A stretch of DNA of 64,000 nucleotides from Paracoccaceae bacterium (GCA_033344815.1 JAWPMR010000001.1:2838136-2902135), one strand, 5' to 3'. Shown: positions 40,894 through 51,049, numbered from the stretch's first letter. The notes: generated by a model not told the origin, from the sequence alone. Made by a program: numbers and translations.

Positions 40894-41568
40894 ATGTATG
40901 TCACAATTCCCGAACAAGAAGCCACATCAACACCAATTCCACCCCTACCTGGCACATTGCCCAAAACCGCAGAAACACGCCTGAAACCAGGCAGTTTTCT
41001 CTATTTTGAGGGTGATGAGGTTGAATGGCTGTATCAAGTCACCAGCGGCGTCGTGCGACTGTCCCGTCTGCTTGCAGATGGTCGACGACAAGTCATCGCC
41101 TTCGGGTATCCCGGTGATATCATCGGGTTTCCGACAGACGGTTTGCACCACACTGATTGTGAGAGTCTCAATGCTGCGCGGCTTCAACCCTTTCGCAGAT
41201 CACATCTGGAAAGCGGTGAAGGCGATCCAAAATTGCACCACGCGCTTTTGCAGGCCGCGTTGCGAGAGATCAGCGCCATGCAGGATCATTTCATGATGCT
41301 CGGGCGGAAATCAGCAACGGAGAAGCTTGCCTCCTTTTTATGTGTCCTCATGGAACGGGTTGGTGAGGATCTTGGCGCGTATTGCCAATTCACCTTGCCG
41401 ATGAGCCGATCCGACATTGCGGATTTTCTGGGCCTGACAACCGAGACAGTGAGCCGGACCTTCACCCAATTGCGCAAAAGCAAGATCATCGCGATTGATA
41501 ACAACTACACCATTATCATACAAAAACCGACGGCCTTGCTGAGCCTGTCGCTGGGAGACCGGGATTGA
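40894..41568 (+). CDS. FixK-like Crp/Fnr regulator
   Basis: A 224-residue Crp/Fnr protein with a sensor barrel (about 30-130) and an HTH with MSRSDIADFLGLTTETVSRTFTQLRKSKII. The ETVSR recognition helix is the FNR/FixK type that reads TTGAT-N4-ATCAA. The N-terminal cysteine cluster of FNR is absent, as in FixK. It is the natural candidate to act on the many boxes of this island. AGGGG lies eight bases before the ATG. No clear box was found in its own promoter. Confidence 0.9.
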   Translation: MYVTIPEQEATSTPIPPLPGTLPKTAETRLKPGSFLYFEGDEVEWLYQVTSGVVRLSRLLADGRRQVIAFGYPGDIIGFPTDGLHHTDCESLNAARLQPFRRSHLESGEGDPKLHHALLQAALREISAMQDHFMMLGRKSATEKLASFLCVLMERVGEDLGAYCQFTLPMSRSDIADFLGLTTETVSRTFTQLRKSKIIAIDNNYTIIIQKPTALLSLSLGDRD

Positions 41569-41628
41569 CCGGCTGCTGATGTTCGTCACGTGAAATGACG
41601 CGCTCTGGCCGCGCGGCCGCTAGCCTGA

Positions 41629-42060
41629 TTATGGCGCTGCCCATATTTGGCGAAGATCACTTGGTAGGCTGGCACGAATATCCTCGATCTCACCGGCGCT
41701 CACGCGCGCGTTGAGGAGATCGAAGACACATTTGATATCTTCGCGCCCGCGATATTCTGCGCTGTTTTCCATTTCAGCGTCGATCACGGCGATAAACTCA
41801 TGGGCGTGCCGCTCTCTGACAGGTGTGTTTTTCGGCACCCACCCTTCAAAAAAGAAGCCCCGGATGAGAAGTGGCAATTGTGCTGACAACTGCGCAAGCT
41901 CGTCGACAAGAAGGTGGTCGCGTATGCGGTGCAATGTGACGCGCATCAGTCGTAAAGCGCTGCGTTTGGAAGACCAGCCCAGTCGTCCGGCCAGTTCGTT
42001 GGTCCATTCATGGGTCAGATGCACGCTATGATCGATCACTTCTAATCCGTGGGCTGTCAT
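41629..42060 (-). CDS. DUF2267 family protein
   Basis: A 143-residue helical protein matching the DUF2267 pattern (ALRLMRVTLHRIRDHLLVDE, AQLSAQLPLLIRGFFFEGW). Function unknown. It follows the bactofilin-like membrane gene by about 20 bp on the same strand, so it is driven by the FNR-type box at 43323. Confidence 0.85.
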   Translation of the reverse strand: MTAHGLEVIDHSVHLTHEWTNELAGRLGWSSKRSALRLMRVTLHRIRDHLLVDELAQLSAQLPLLIRGFFFEGWVPKNTPVRERHAHEFIAVIDAEMENSAEYRGREDIKCVFDLLNARVSAGEIEDIRASLPSDLRQIWAAP

Positions 42061-42080
42061 CTTGATTATCCTCTTCAGTC

Positions 42081-43262
42081 TCAGTCTTTGACGGGTTTCA
42101 GATCAACATCGAAGGCGACGTCAGGATTGCCCATCAGCCACTGGAACAACGCACGGCTCATAGCCCCGACACCAAGCAAAACCAGCGTATAGTTGGTGAC
42201 CCACCCCACAAAGGGAATGAAGTTCAACAGGGCCACCAGAAGGATCGCTGCCGCAAATACCATCAGTCGTGTAGCGCTGTTTGGCCGCTCCACGCCGCCG
42301 AAACCTGACCACACTCGCATCGCAACCCCATAAGCGCCCAATGCGTATCCAAATGTCCAAACGACAATAATACCCAGCAAAATAATTGGCACAAACGGCA
42401 ACCCGACGATTGTCAGAGCGGTTATTGGCACCAACCCAAACAATATGGACAGGCCGATCACCCCAAGCAGGATCGTTTGGCCGGGCGCTTGCGCGATGCT
42501 GCGGCGCAATCTTGCCAGCCGCTTGGGCATGAAACCCAGCATCAGCGCGCCCAACATAAGAAAGAACAGCAGTGAAATCACAAAGCCGAACAGTATTGAC
42601 GCAAAGGAGGGCAAAACCGGCATGTCTTTTGCAACCGCGTCCCAATTGTTTGAAAACCGGGCGGCGGACGCAGTTTCGATTTTCACACGCTCAGCCGGGG
42701 CAACGCGCTCAGGGACCGCAATCTGGTCTTTGGTGGCATAGGTGAGTGTGCCGTTGATCCGCGCATCCGGGCCGAACGAAAGGGATCGCGCCAAAACACG
42801 GGCATCCCCCTCGATCACAGCATTCACGATCACATCGCGCGCAGTGACCATGAGGGCACCCTTAATCGGACCTTCGATGATTACGGAATTTCCAAACAGC
42901 CGGGCGTTTCCTTGCGTGAGAGACGTTTTTTCTGTTCGCAATGAAAAACCTGCGGCGGTCAGGTCTTGAGCAATTGCGCCGCGGATCACAACTGTGGCAC
43001 CCGCAGCATATAGATCCTTGTCAGTGTCCGCGCTGATTGAGAGATCAAATCCAGAGACATGCAAATCCCCGCCCGCCGTACCGCGCGCCGCAATGGTGCG
43101 TGCGGCCAAAAAGGCATCACCATCGGCAGAGATTGCCTCATTGACCTGTGAACCGGCTATGAAGGTATCCCCTCCATGTGTGACCGATGCAGCATCGGCA
43201 AACGCTATACCGTTCAGGCCAAAAACGGCGGCAACAGCTATCTCGCGGGCGAATTTGAACAT
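42081..43262 (-). CDS. Bactofilin-like polymer-forming membrane protein
   Basis: A 393-residue protein: signal peptide (1-24), a repeat-rich beta-helical segment (about 28-180, units such as AAGATVVIRGAIAQDLTAAG), then five or so membrane helices (about 222-380). The N-terminal half resembles polymer-forming bactofilin domains placed in the periplasm. Function unknown, perhaps envelope integrity. AAGGA precedes the ATG. It shares the box at 43323-43336 with the divergent hsp20 gene. Confidence 0.78.
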   Translation of the reverse strand: MFKFAREIAVAAVFGLNGIAFADAASVTHGGDTFIAGSQVNEAISADGDAFLAARTIAARGTAGGDLHVSGFDLSISADTDKDLYAAGATVVIRGAIAQDLTAAGFSLRTEKTSLTQGNARLFGNSVIIEGPIKGALMVTARDVIVNAVIEGDARVLARSLSFGPDARINGTLTYATKDQIAVPERVAPAERVKIETASAARFSNNWDAVAKDMPVLPSFASILFGFVISLLFFLMLGALMLGFMPKRLARLRRSIAQAPGQTILLGVIGLSILFGLVPITALTIVGLPFVPIILLGIIVVWTFGYALGAYGVAMRVWSGFGGVERPNSATRLMVFAAAILLVALLNFIPFVGWVTNYTLVLLGVGAMSRALFQWLMGNPDVAFDVDLKPVKD

Positions 43263-43322
43263 CTATCCGTTCCTTGCAGCATCTTTTGTCGCCCCAAGCT
43301 ACGCCGGTTAGGAAGAGATCAA

Positions 43323-43336
43323 TTGACGGGGATCAA
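43323..43336. promoter_or_regulatory. FNR/FixK-like box (one mismatch)
   Basis: TTGAC-GGGG-ATCAA, 60 bp from the bactofilin-like gene and 73 bp from hsp20. Confidence 0.7.
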
Positions 43337-43409
43337 TCAGCACTGCGCGCGGTCGCGTAACTTGGCGAGGACACATTTGGGTGTCGATCATTCTGAAAGG
43401 AGAGATGAT

Positions 43410-43895
43410 ATGTCACGTCAACCCCTGCAGCGAACACGGGACAACACTGCCGGATCTGCCTTTTTCCCAACCTTCCAAAAAGAAATGAACCGGTTTCTGG
43501 ATCAGTTCAGATCTGGATTTCCCATGATGGAAAACGACAGCCGCGCGATGTTTTCCGAACCGTCGTTCCCCGCAATTGATGTCGTCGAGACAGAAGACGC
43601 TTTTGAAATCAGCGCTGAGGTGCCTGGCGTCAGTGAAGGCGATCTGGATGTCACGGTCTCAGGAACAACCCTGATCCTCAAGGGGGAGAAAAGCGCTGAA
43701 GACGAGAAGACGGAAGACAGCTATCACCTGATTGAACGTCGTTACGGAAGTTTTTGTCGCCGCATACCGCTCGGGTTCACGCCCGAAGACGGTGCCGTGG
43801 ATGCGCAATTTTCAAACGGGATCCTGAAACTACATATTTCCAAACCGGCGGCAAACAAATCCGACGTGCAAAAGATCGATATCCGGAAAATCTGA
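43410..43895 (+). CDS. Small heat shock protein (Hsp20)
   Basis: A 161-residue alpha-crystallin-type chaperone: PAIDVVETEDAFEISAEVPG begins the crystallin domain and GVDAQFSNGILKLHISKP-like sequence ends it. It holds unfolded proteins. AGGAGAG precedes the ATG at 43410. It precedes a tandem Usp gene by about 70 bp. Confidence 0.92.
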   Translation: MSRQPLQRTRDNTAGSAFFPTFQKEMNRFLDQFRSGFPMMENDSRAMFSEPSFPAIDVVETEDAFEISAEVPGVSEGDLDVTVSGTTLILKGEKSAEDEKTEDSYHLIERRYGSFCRRIPLGFTPEDGAVDAQFSNGILKLHISKPAANKSDVQKIDIRKI

Positions 43896-43966
43896 GACTG
43901 GTCTGGGCGTGCATGTGCGCCCTGATCCAACACGCGAGAAAAAAAGCTGCAAGAAGGAAATTTGCC

Positions 43967-44806
43967 ATGAGTCCGAAAACCATTCTGGTCTGCCTGACCA
44001 CACCAGACCATGTAGAAACGCTCTTGAATGTAGCTGTTCCCATGGCACGAAAACATGGTGCGCATCTGATCGGGCTGCATACCATCGAAGCGTTGTTGGT
44101 CTATCCCGGAATCGCCATGCATATTCCTGAGCCTGCCTTTTCAGCGTTCAATGAAAGCCAGCGAGAGGAAGCGGAAGCGATCAAACATGTTTTTTCCAAG
44201 CATACCGAAAATGAAGACTTCGTCAGCGAGTTTCGTCTTGTCCGCGCGGAGGCTCAATCCGCCACCGAGCGTATGATCGAAAGTGCCCGCGCGGCTGATC
44301 TGGTTATCATGGCACATGAAGACAAGAACAGTGATCGCTATGATCAGCGCCACGCGCAGACACAAGTCATACGTCAGAGCGGTCGACCGGTAATCGTTGT
44401 GCCGCTTGACTATGACGGCCCGGAAATCGGTCAAAGCATTGTACTGGGCTGGAGCGACACCAGAGAAGCGGCTCGCGCTGCACATGATATGCTGGGTCTT
44501 GCCGATCCAGGCGCCGATTTAACCGTTTTGCGTGTTGGGTCCACCCATCAAGACGCTCTCAAGGACGCCGATGCCATTGACATGTCCGAGATGTTTGCCC
44601 GACACGGGTTAAAACCAACTCTGGAACATCGGGATGCCATGGGGGACAGCATAGCTGAAGTATTGGGCTCGGTCGCTTTTGAAAAGGGTGCCGATCTGAT
44701 CGTGACAGGCGCCTTCGGTCACTCCAAAGCATATGACTTCGTCCTTGGCGCAACCACCTATGCGCTGCTCAGAGACCAAAAGATCCCCGTTATGTTCAGT
44801 AAGTAG
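43967..44806 (+). CDS. Tandem universal stress protein
   Basis: A 279-residue protein with two Usp domains. The second has GAFGHSKAYDFVLGATTYAL, the ATP-binding G-2x-G-9x-G(S/T) pattern. The first has lost it and reads AHEDKNSDRYDQRHAQTQ. The ATG at 43967 has AAGGAAA upstream; the frame extends further but crosses hsp20. Confidence 0.9.
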   Translation: MSPKTILVCLTTPDHVETLLNVAVPMARKHGAHLIGLHTIEALLVYPGIAMHIPEPAFSAFNESQREEAEAIKHVFSKHTENEDFVSEFRLVRAEAQSATERMIESARAADLVIMAHEDKNSDRYDQRHAQTQVIRQSGRPVIVVPLDYDGPEIGQSIVLGWSDTREAARAAHDMLGLADPGADLTVLRVGSTHQDALKDADAIDMSEMFARHGLKPTLEHRDAMGDSIAEVLGSVAFEKGADLIVTGAFGHSKAYDFVLGATTYALLRDQKIPVMFSK

Positions 44807-46024
44807 CGGCAGAGTCAGGAGGGGCAGACGAGACAGCAAGCGGTCCCGCGCTATCCTGAAAAGGGGGCCTTGTTTAACGCTGCAATCACGGGGCCTTGTG
44901 CCGTCGGTCAGTGCGCGGCGATCAAGCGCAGCACTCGGTTGTTTGGTATGACAGATCGTCCGGGCTGAAATTATAAGACCGGTCCGTCACAGGTTCAAAC
45001 ACACGATGAAACGTTCATTCGTTGAAACCATGCGCGATGACGTAGGTGTTAGTGTTCGCCGCGGCCTCTTTTGACACCGCCAGCGGGAATGTATTCGAAT
45101 ACAACATGGTTTTTTCGTTGTAGGTTGACCGTGCAGAAATCCGGGCCGGATAATAGGATGGGAGCGCTTGCGGTGCATCCAATTGCAGGGTTGATCGCAC
45201 GTTCTCCCGGTTGTTGCTGCCCACGCCAAATGTTGCCAAGCCTATCGGAATGCGTTTTGTCTCAATCCAATCCAATCCAATCAACTCGGCGCAAGGCCGT
45301 ATCGAAAATACAAGAAACGCCCAAGGAAATGAAGTAAACCAGACCCGCAATTGACCAATCTCAATTGTGTGACTTCCGTTCCAAGTCATGCTGGCACTCG
45401 AGACATCCAAGTACCAACGGAGAAAAAATTGCCAGCCATGGTCGCAAAATGCCCATCATGCCAGTGTGCTGATTTCTCAGAAGATGTAGGATGTTCTTTT
45501 TGTTGGTATCGTTGCAGCGTCTCACAGACTGATCGTCTTTTCCGGTGAATGAGCGGGGTAAATATGAGTATCGTGATTTCACAATTGCTACTTATTTCTG
45601 TGATCGTTGCTTTTGCGTTGGCCATCTGCGGACTATTGAAAAGCCCGCGTGGTCAGCGCGGGTGTGAAGGAGTGAAGAAGAACCGGGAGTTGAAAAAATG
45701 CAATGTCATGCGAAACCACGTTTGGGGTCTGATAGGTAGGCCAACACAAGATTGGGATGATAGGAGAGGACTGCGAATGCCCCGTCAGAAGCAGCTTGAA
45801 AAAACGACGGCAAATCGACATCCGCGAGCGGATTTTTGCCTCTGTGCGCCCGCATTCTGCGACGACGAAACCGGGGGCCATACAGACATCATTAAAACCT
45901 TGGCGTGGATATTTGGGAAGATACAAAGGCAATATTCGCAAACTCGACTACCACCGTCTTTAACCATGTGGAAAACCGGATACGCACGACGTGGGTCATT
46001 TTCGCGGCAACGCTGGGGTCTTTA
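44807..46024. other. 1.2-kb stretch without a convincing gene
   Basis: Several open frames are present on both strands but none shows a recognisable domain. One short frame begins MSIVISQLLLISVIVAFALA at 45564, a possible membrane peptide, but it runs into unstructured sequence. An FNR-like core (TTGAC-CAAT-CTCAA) lies at 45351-45364, so a regulated gene may have decayed here. Three AATCC units lie near 45268-45285. Confidence 0.5.
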
Positions 46025-46936
46025 ATGCGTATCGTAGTCGCGCTGGGCGGAAATGCCCTTTCAAAGCGCGGAGAACAGCTCTCCGCCGACAGTCAGCGCG
46101 CCAGTATTCGCGTAGCCGCCAAATCGCTCGCGGGTCTCCTGGACGCAGGTCATGAAGTGGTCATCACACATGGTAACGGTCCCCAAGTGGGATATCTTGC
46201 ACTGCAGGGCGGCCCATTCCCTCTGGACGTTCTTGGCGCAGAAACCGACGGTATGATAGGCTATGTCCTGCAACAAGAACTTGATAATGCTTACCTTCCT
46301 GACGCGCGGTATGCGACGCTTCTGACCCAAATTGAGGTCGATCCCGATGATACGGCATTTGAGCAACCAACCAAGTTCATTGGTTCGATCTATGCAGAAG
46401 ATGAAGCGGCAAAATTGAGCGCAGAAAGAGGCTGGAGCATGGGAAAAGACGGGGCGCATTTCAGGCGAACCGTCCCTTCGCCACGCCCGAAGCGGATTTT
46501 GGAACTGGATGTCATAAAACTGCTGTTGGAACAGGGAGTTATCGTGATCTGTGCCGGGGGTGGCGGCATTCCAGTGTTTGAGAAAACCGACGGTACAATG
46601 ATTGGAATCGAAGCGGTGATTGACAAAGATCATGCAAGCGGCTTGCTGGCACGCGAACTGCAGGCGGATGCCTTTTTAATGCTGACGGACGTGGCGGGTG
46701 TTTTTGAAAACTGGGGGACGCCGACACAACAGATTATCGGTCAAGTCACACCAGAAGAGATAAGCAAAACATCATTCCCGGCAGGCTCCATGGGCCCCAA
46801 GGTTGAAGCTGCCTGTGATTTTGCCCGCGCCACGCAAGGTTTTGCAGCTATTGGTCGATTGTCCGATTGTTTGGACCTGATCGCAGGCAAGACCGGCACA
46901 CGCGTGGCTCAGATGCCCACACATCCAAGAGCGTAG
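46025..46936 (+). CDS. arcC: Carbamate kinase
   Basis: A 303-residue amino acid kinase-fold enzyme starting MRIVVALGGNALSKRGEQLS, with THGNGPQVG, AGGGGIPV and DVAGVF motifs of carbamate kinase. It makes ATP from carbamoyl phosphate, or the reverse. No arginine deiminase gene is adjacent. Setting within the oxygen-limitation island fits ATP-saving use. No clear FNR box directly upstream. Confidence 0.92.
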   Translation: MRIVVALGGNALSKRGEQLSADSQRASIRVAAKSLAGLLDAGHEVVITHGNGPQVGYLALQGGPFPLDVLGAETDGMIGYVLQQELDNAYLPDARYATLLTQIEVDPDDTAFEQPTKFIGSIYAEDEAAKLSAERGWSMGKDGAHFRRTVPSPRPKRILELDVIKLLLEQGVIVICAGGGGIPVFEKTDGTMIGIEAVIDKDHASGLLARELQADAFLMLTDVAGVFENWGTPTQQIIGQVTPEEISKTSFPAGSMGPKVEAACDFARATQGFAAIGRLSDCLDLIAGKTGTRVAQMPTHPRA

Positions 46937-47755
46937 CACAACCGAGAAAAGCGGATCGCCACAACGACAGTGGCAGTTCACACGCGTGGCCAAGACCCAT
47001 GGCCCAGTCAGGACCAGAACCAGATGCCCCAGATAAAATCTCATTGTCCAGAGCGGCATTCTGTTTTGGGGTGAAGCTGATCCATCTCGGTCGTTGTGAA
47101 GCGAAGGCGGGAGTGTCCATTTTCGTATGGATGCCGGCAACGAGCCTCTTCAAAAATAAGTTTTCCGCTAACGGTCTGGGCAAAAGGTTGAAAGCCCACG
47201 CCTTCGCATGTAGCCGCGGCGCTCAAGAGGCGCGCGTCGGACGCGGATTTCGGTTGTTGGCAAATCGACTGGTTCGGTGCGGTCGCTTCAAACAAGGGCG
47301 TCACCGTTGCCTGAAACGCGATGTCGAATCCGAAAGTTTGCTTCGTCAGACATGTTTTCGAGTCGCCATCCATCCTGACGCCTTTACAGGAATGATCATG
47401 TTTTTGGCTGTGGACCCTGGCCAAAAAAGGTGATCGTGTGGGTTCAGGACTTTTGCGCCAACTTGTGTACGATAGAATAAAGGCGTGTTCTCGTCTCTGT
47501 TCTGCCGGACAGAAGCGCTCGTCACAGTGCCACGTCTTCCGCCTGTGCACCAAGCTTTGGCCAACAATCCTACCCGATACCACCGAGTACTGTGTTCGTT
47601 CGTGATGGCATCACTTTTCCTTTGACGACCGGCGTTTCTGTCTGGTCGGAAGGTCCCGGCGTAAACAGGCTGTTGTCACATCTTGCGCGCCAGAAAACTG
47701 GCTTTTGCCGCCGCCCAATCTTCATCGAAGCTTCAACTTCAAATGAACGGCGCGA
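46937..47755. other. 0.8-kb stretch without a convincing gene
   Basis: Open frames on both strands lack recognisable domains or good starts. It may hold degraded genes; nothing specific can be named. Confidence 0.5.
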
Positions 47756-48052
47756 CTATGCTTCGTATTGCGCCAAACGGCGGAGCACGGTATCTCGCTC
47801 TTCAAGCAACTCAAGCACAAGGGCGACGCCCGCTGTGTTGATGCCCAGATCCCGATTCAGCCGGCGGGCCTTCTTTGCGCGCACGATGTTAGTGCCTACA
47901 AAACGCCAATTGACAGGCTGACCGCCGAGCGGGTCTAACACGCCGTGCTCAACCAGCTCGATGACCCATGCTTCATCAGCCTGACAAAACTGACATAGAT
48001 CCCGCAGGGAAAGAGCATCTATGATCTCGCTCCTTTTCGTTGTCTTCTTCAT
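47756..48052 (-). CDS. cbpM: CbpM-like chaperone modulator
   Basis: A 98-residue MerR-like helical protein of the CbpM family (LSLRDLCQFCQADEAWVIEL; GINTAGVALVLELLEE). CbpM binds the J-domain of CbpA and inhibits it. The ATG at 48052 has GGAG upstream and lies three bases after the cbpA stop. Confidence 0.85.
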   Translation of the reverse strand: MKKTTKRSEIIDALSLRDLCQFCQADEAWVIELVEHGVLDPLGGQPVNWRFVGTNIVRAKKARRLNRDLGINTAGVALVLELLEERDTVLRRLAQYEA

Positions 48053-48054
48053 AA

Positions 48055-48981
48055 CTAGTCTCCTAGATGTGCGCGCGGATCAAAGGGCAACGTCTCTGCC
48101 ATTTGTCGGAAAAAGGCGCGCGCTTCTTCTGTCTCAACTTTGGGATTGATAATCTTGAGCGTGGCATAGATATCCCCTGCAGGTTGCCCGGGAAGCCCTT
48201 TGCCCTTGAGGCGCATTTTCTGTCCGGTTCGTGCATTTTTGGGAATGCGCAGATCAACTTTGCCGTCCGGTGTTGGCATCACAACATGACCACCCAAAGC
48301 GGCTTCCCAAGGTGCAATGGGCAATTCCAGATAGAGGTCTTTGCCATCCGGGACGAAAACAGGATGAGGGGCAAAGGTGACTTCCAGAAAGAGATCACCG
48401 GCTCCGGCCTCGCCTGCCTGCCCCTGGCCAGCCAACCTGATGTGTTGACCCGCACCGATGCCCTTGGGCACGTGAACAGAAATGCTGCGGTCTTGCAGTG
48501 TGATTTGCCCATCCCGACCCAGAACAGGCGCGCGCAGGCTCAATGTGCGTTCAGCGCCGCGATAGGAATCTTCAATTGATATTTCAATGCGCCCGTGACT
48601 GTCTGCCCCCTGGCGGTGATGCATGCCTTCACCCGATCCCGCCCCGCGCCGGAACAGTGTTTCAAAAAAGTCGCTGAACGGCTCTTGTCCTTGTGCGCTT
48701 GCGTCTGAAAAGGCAAACTCTTCGCTCCAATCCGGGGGCGGTTGGTAGTGCCCCTGGCTATGTTGTTGTCCCGGACCAAGCTGGTCATAGGCGGCACGCC
48801 GTTCAGGGTCATTCAGAACCTCATAGGCTTCTGTTACGTCCTTGAATTTGGCCTCAGCCCCGGCATCAGTGTTGACATCGGGATGATATTTTCGCGCTGC
48901 CTTGCGAAACGCTTTCTTGATCGTGCTTGCATCGGCATCCTGGGTAACGTCAAGAATTCTGTAGTAGTCTTTAAAATCCAT
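48055..48981 (-). CDS. cbpA: CbpA-type DnaJ family co-chaperone
   Basis: A 308-residue protein with an N-terminal J-domain (HPD at 33-35), a G/F-poor linker and the C-terminal substrate-binding beta-domains; it has no zinc fingers. It stimulates DnaK. The ATG at 48981 begins MDFKDYYRIL, the family start; a longer frame to 49200 crosses the promoter. FNR-like box at 49042-49055, 60 bp upstream. Confidence 0.92.
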   Translation of the reverse strand: MDFKDYYRILDVTQDADASTIKKAFRKAARKYHPDVNTDAGAEAKFKDVTEAYEVLNDPERRAAYDQLGPGQQHSQGHYQPPPDWSEEFAFSDASAQGQEPFSDFFETLFRRGAGSGEGMHHRQGADSHGRIEISIEDSYRGAERTLSLRAPVLGRDGQITLQDRSISVHVPKGIGAGQHIRLAGQGQAGEAGAGDLFLEVTFAPHPVFVPDGKDLYLELPIAPWEAALGGHVVMPTPDGKVDLRIPKNARTGQKMRLKGKGLPGQPAGDIYATLKIINPKVETEEARAFFRQMAETLPFDPRAHLGD

Positions 48982-49041
48982 CCGCCTCTCGCTCACGCCA
49001 TTTCGGTCGTTACAAAATGCCATGGACCAAACTGATGTCGG

Positions 49042-49055
49042 TTGATCTTTGTCAG
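49042..49055. promoter_or_regulatory. FNR/FixK-like box (weaker)
   Basis: TTGAT-CTTT-GTCAG, 7 of 8 core positions (TTGA-N6-TCAA). It lies between cbpA and the Usp gene. Confidence 0.45.
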
Positions 49056-49135
49056 TCGGGTGGCGGCCAGCCATGCAAAAATGCATGCCAGCGATCCGAT
49101 TGGAACATCGGGACCACCTCGGACTGGAGAAACCT

Positions 49136-49981
49136 ATGAAGCACCGCACAATTCTTTTTGTAATGAATTCAAAAACGCCTGATTCAGCAATATCTGACAT
49201 GGCTGAAACGGCCGTAAGGCAGGATAATCATTTGATGTGTCTGCTTTTGGACGCTGCTCCAGCTTTGCCGGTTTATGCCTATGGCGTTCCTCCTTACGGA
49301 GGCATGAACATCCCCCATAACTGGGAAGAGGCAGTTCGCGAAGCGCAACGCGTGCAAGAGACGCGCGTAGACAGTGTAGAACAGCTTCTTGCAAAAACGG
49401 GCGCATCTGGCACGGTTCTGGCCATATTTACAGCAACAACTGATGCAAAGCACCACGTCGCTCGATGCGCATGCGTAAGCGATGAGGCGGTCATGGCGGA
49501 CAACCTCCGTGATACACCAGAGTTTTTGCGCGAAACGGCCTCGGGTGTTCTCTTTCACTCGCCAATTGGGCTTCGGGTCAATGCCGCACTGCTCCAGAAA
49601 CCGGAGTGTGTGTTTGTTGCGTGGGACAGCAGCAAGGCGGCATCCGCTGCGGTGCATGCCTCTTTGCCCTATCTGAAAGAAGCGCGCGATGTCGTGATTG
49701 GATGCATTGACCCGGTCATGACCACGGATCGCGATGGACAGGCTCCCGGAACTGACGTGGCAGCATGGCTCAGTCACCACGGCTGCCGCGTGACGGTGTC
49801 GCAATTCCCGAGTGGCGGACGACCGATATCAGATTGTATTCAGGACCATGCGAAAGAGGCAGGTGCCGATCTGGTGGTCATGGGAGCATACGGACATGCA
49901 CGGATGATCCAGGCCGTGATGGGTGGCACAACCCGCTCCATGATCGAGCAAACGGCTCTTCCCGTATTTTTCGCGCACTAA
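49136..49981 (+). CDS. Universal stress protein, two-domain
   Basis: A 281-residue tandem Usp; only the second domain keeps the nucleotide-binding pattern GAYGHARMIQAVMGGTTRSM. Divergent from cbpA. The ATG at 49136 starts MKHRTILFVMNS. Confidence 0.88.
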   Translation: MKHRTILFVMNSKTPDSAISDMAETAVRQDNHLMCLLLDAAPALPVYAYGVPPYGGMNIPHNWEEAVREAQRVQETRVDSVEQLLAKTGASGTVLAIFTATTDAKHHVARCACVSDEAVMADNLRDTPEFLRETASGVLFHSPIGLRVNAALLQKPECVFVAWDSSKAASAAVHASLPYLKEARDVVIGCIDPVMTTDRDGQAPGTDVAAWLSHHGCRVTVSQFPSGGRPISDCIQDHAKEAGADLVVMGAYGHARMIQAVMGGTTRSMIEQTALPVFFAH

Positions 49982-50002
49982 TTCAGAAAATTCAGAGACA
50001 CA

Positions 50003-50494
50003 ATGGCCTGCACAGACAAACAAGACTTGCTTGATCTTTCGCAAAAGGAATACGGAAAGCTCAACACGTTGATCTCGCCGTTAAGTGCCGCGCAAGCCAG
50101 CATGAGTTTGGAGCACAATTCGATCAAAGATACGATCGGGCACCGCGCGCATTGGATCAAACTGTTTTTGGGATGGTATGCTGACGGCATGGCGGGCAAG
50201 AAGGTATATTTTCCCGCCAAAGGCTACAAATGGAACGATCTCAAGCGCTATAATGCGGATCTTCGACGCAGGCAGGCTGATATGGATTGGTTGGCCGCAT
50301 GCTCTCTGTTGCAACAGCGGCACGAACAGTTGATCGCTTTTGTAACGCAGGAGACAGATGAGACACTGTATGGGGGTACCATGCGCGGCGCCAACAACAA
50401 ATGGACACCAGGCAGATGGGCAGAAGCCGCAGGACCCAGTCATTATCGTTCTGCCGCAAAATTTATCCGTTCAGTGCTGCGAAACCATGCCTAA
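50003..50494 (+). CDS. ClbS/DfsB family four-helix protein
   Basis: A 163-residue DinB-like protein of the ClbS/DfsB (DUF1706) family (TIGHRAHWIKLFLGWYADG; GPSHYRSAAKFIRSVL). ClbS protects E. coli from colibactin and DfsB relates to sulfur compounds; here function is unknown. It follows the Usp gene by 21 bp. Confidence 0.85.
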   Translation: MACTDKQDLLDLSQKEYGKLNTLISPLSAAQASMSLEHNSIKDTIGHRAHWIKLFLGWYADGMAGKKVYFPAKGYKWNDLKRYNADLRRRQADMDWLAACSLLQQRHEQLIAFVTQETDETLYGGTMRGANNKWTPGRWAEAAGPSHYRSAAKFIRSVLRNHA

Positions 50495-50532
50495 TGGATC
50501 TAGGTCAGATTGCCGAAGTACCTGCAATGATC

Positions 50533-51012
50533 TTACTGGGAGAGACAGACCGCGCCGGTCAAATGTTCGAGCAAATGGTCGCTGCCAAGCCTGTCCATTA
50601 CTGGACCTTTGACTTCCGACAAGGACAGATCAATGCTAATCTCTGCGAGGAGAATATTGATGACTTCAAGTATTACGAGCGCACCAAGGTCTATTTCATT
50701 GCGCGCAAAGCACATCAGAATGACATTTCTGATTTCACTGTGGTCGATTACACGATTTTACACATACTCTTCCAATAAAACGCACGTTTGCGAAATAAAG
50801 GCTCTGACCAGTCCTCAGTCAAAGCACGGTCAGATTTGTTATCACCGTATGACTAAGAATACTGCGAAAGTACTGGGAGTCGGTCAGCGCCGACTTCGGC
50901 CACATGCGTACGCGATGCGTCAAAAGAAAGAGAAGGACCGAAAGGGCAACACCTACCGTGACGCCCACCTCGACGCCAAAGACAAGTGTGAGCAAAATCG
51001 TACCAGCGACGG
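50533..51012 (-). pseudogene. Remnant of a second SulP permease
   Basis: On the minus strand the sequence resumes right after the SQR pseudogene with GTILLTLVFGVEVGVTVGVA, matching the last membrane helices of the intact SulP at 16-17.7 kb, then the STAS domain (NEIDLGALVILEVINILLAE; LSEVKGPVMDRL). All earlier helices are deleted, and stops and shifts break the rest. Confidence 0.85.
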
Positions 51013-51049
51013 CACGTTGATCCCGGTTTCGGATTCGATTGCGGCATTT

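Noticed and set aside
45268-45285. AATCC tandem triplet
   Set aside because: Only three short units; expected by chance in 64 kb.
45015-45410. 131-codon minus-strand frame and Cys-containing short frames near 45.4 kb as a cytochrome or zinc protein
   Set aside because: No proper CxxCH motif and no alignment to any family I know; likely chance or a far-decayed gene.
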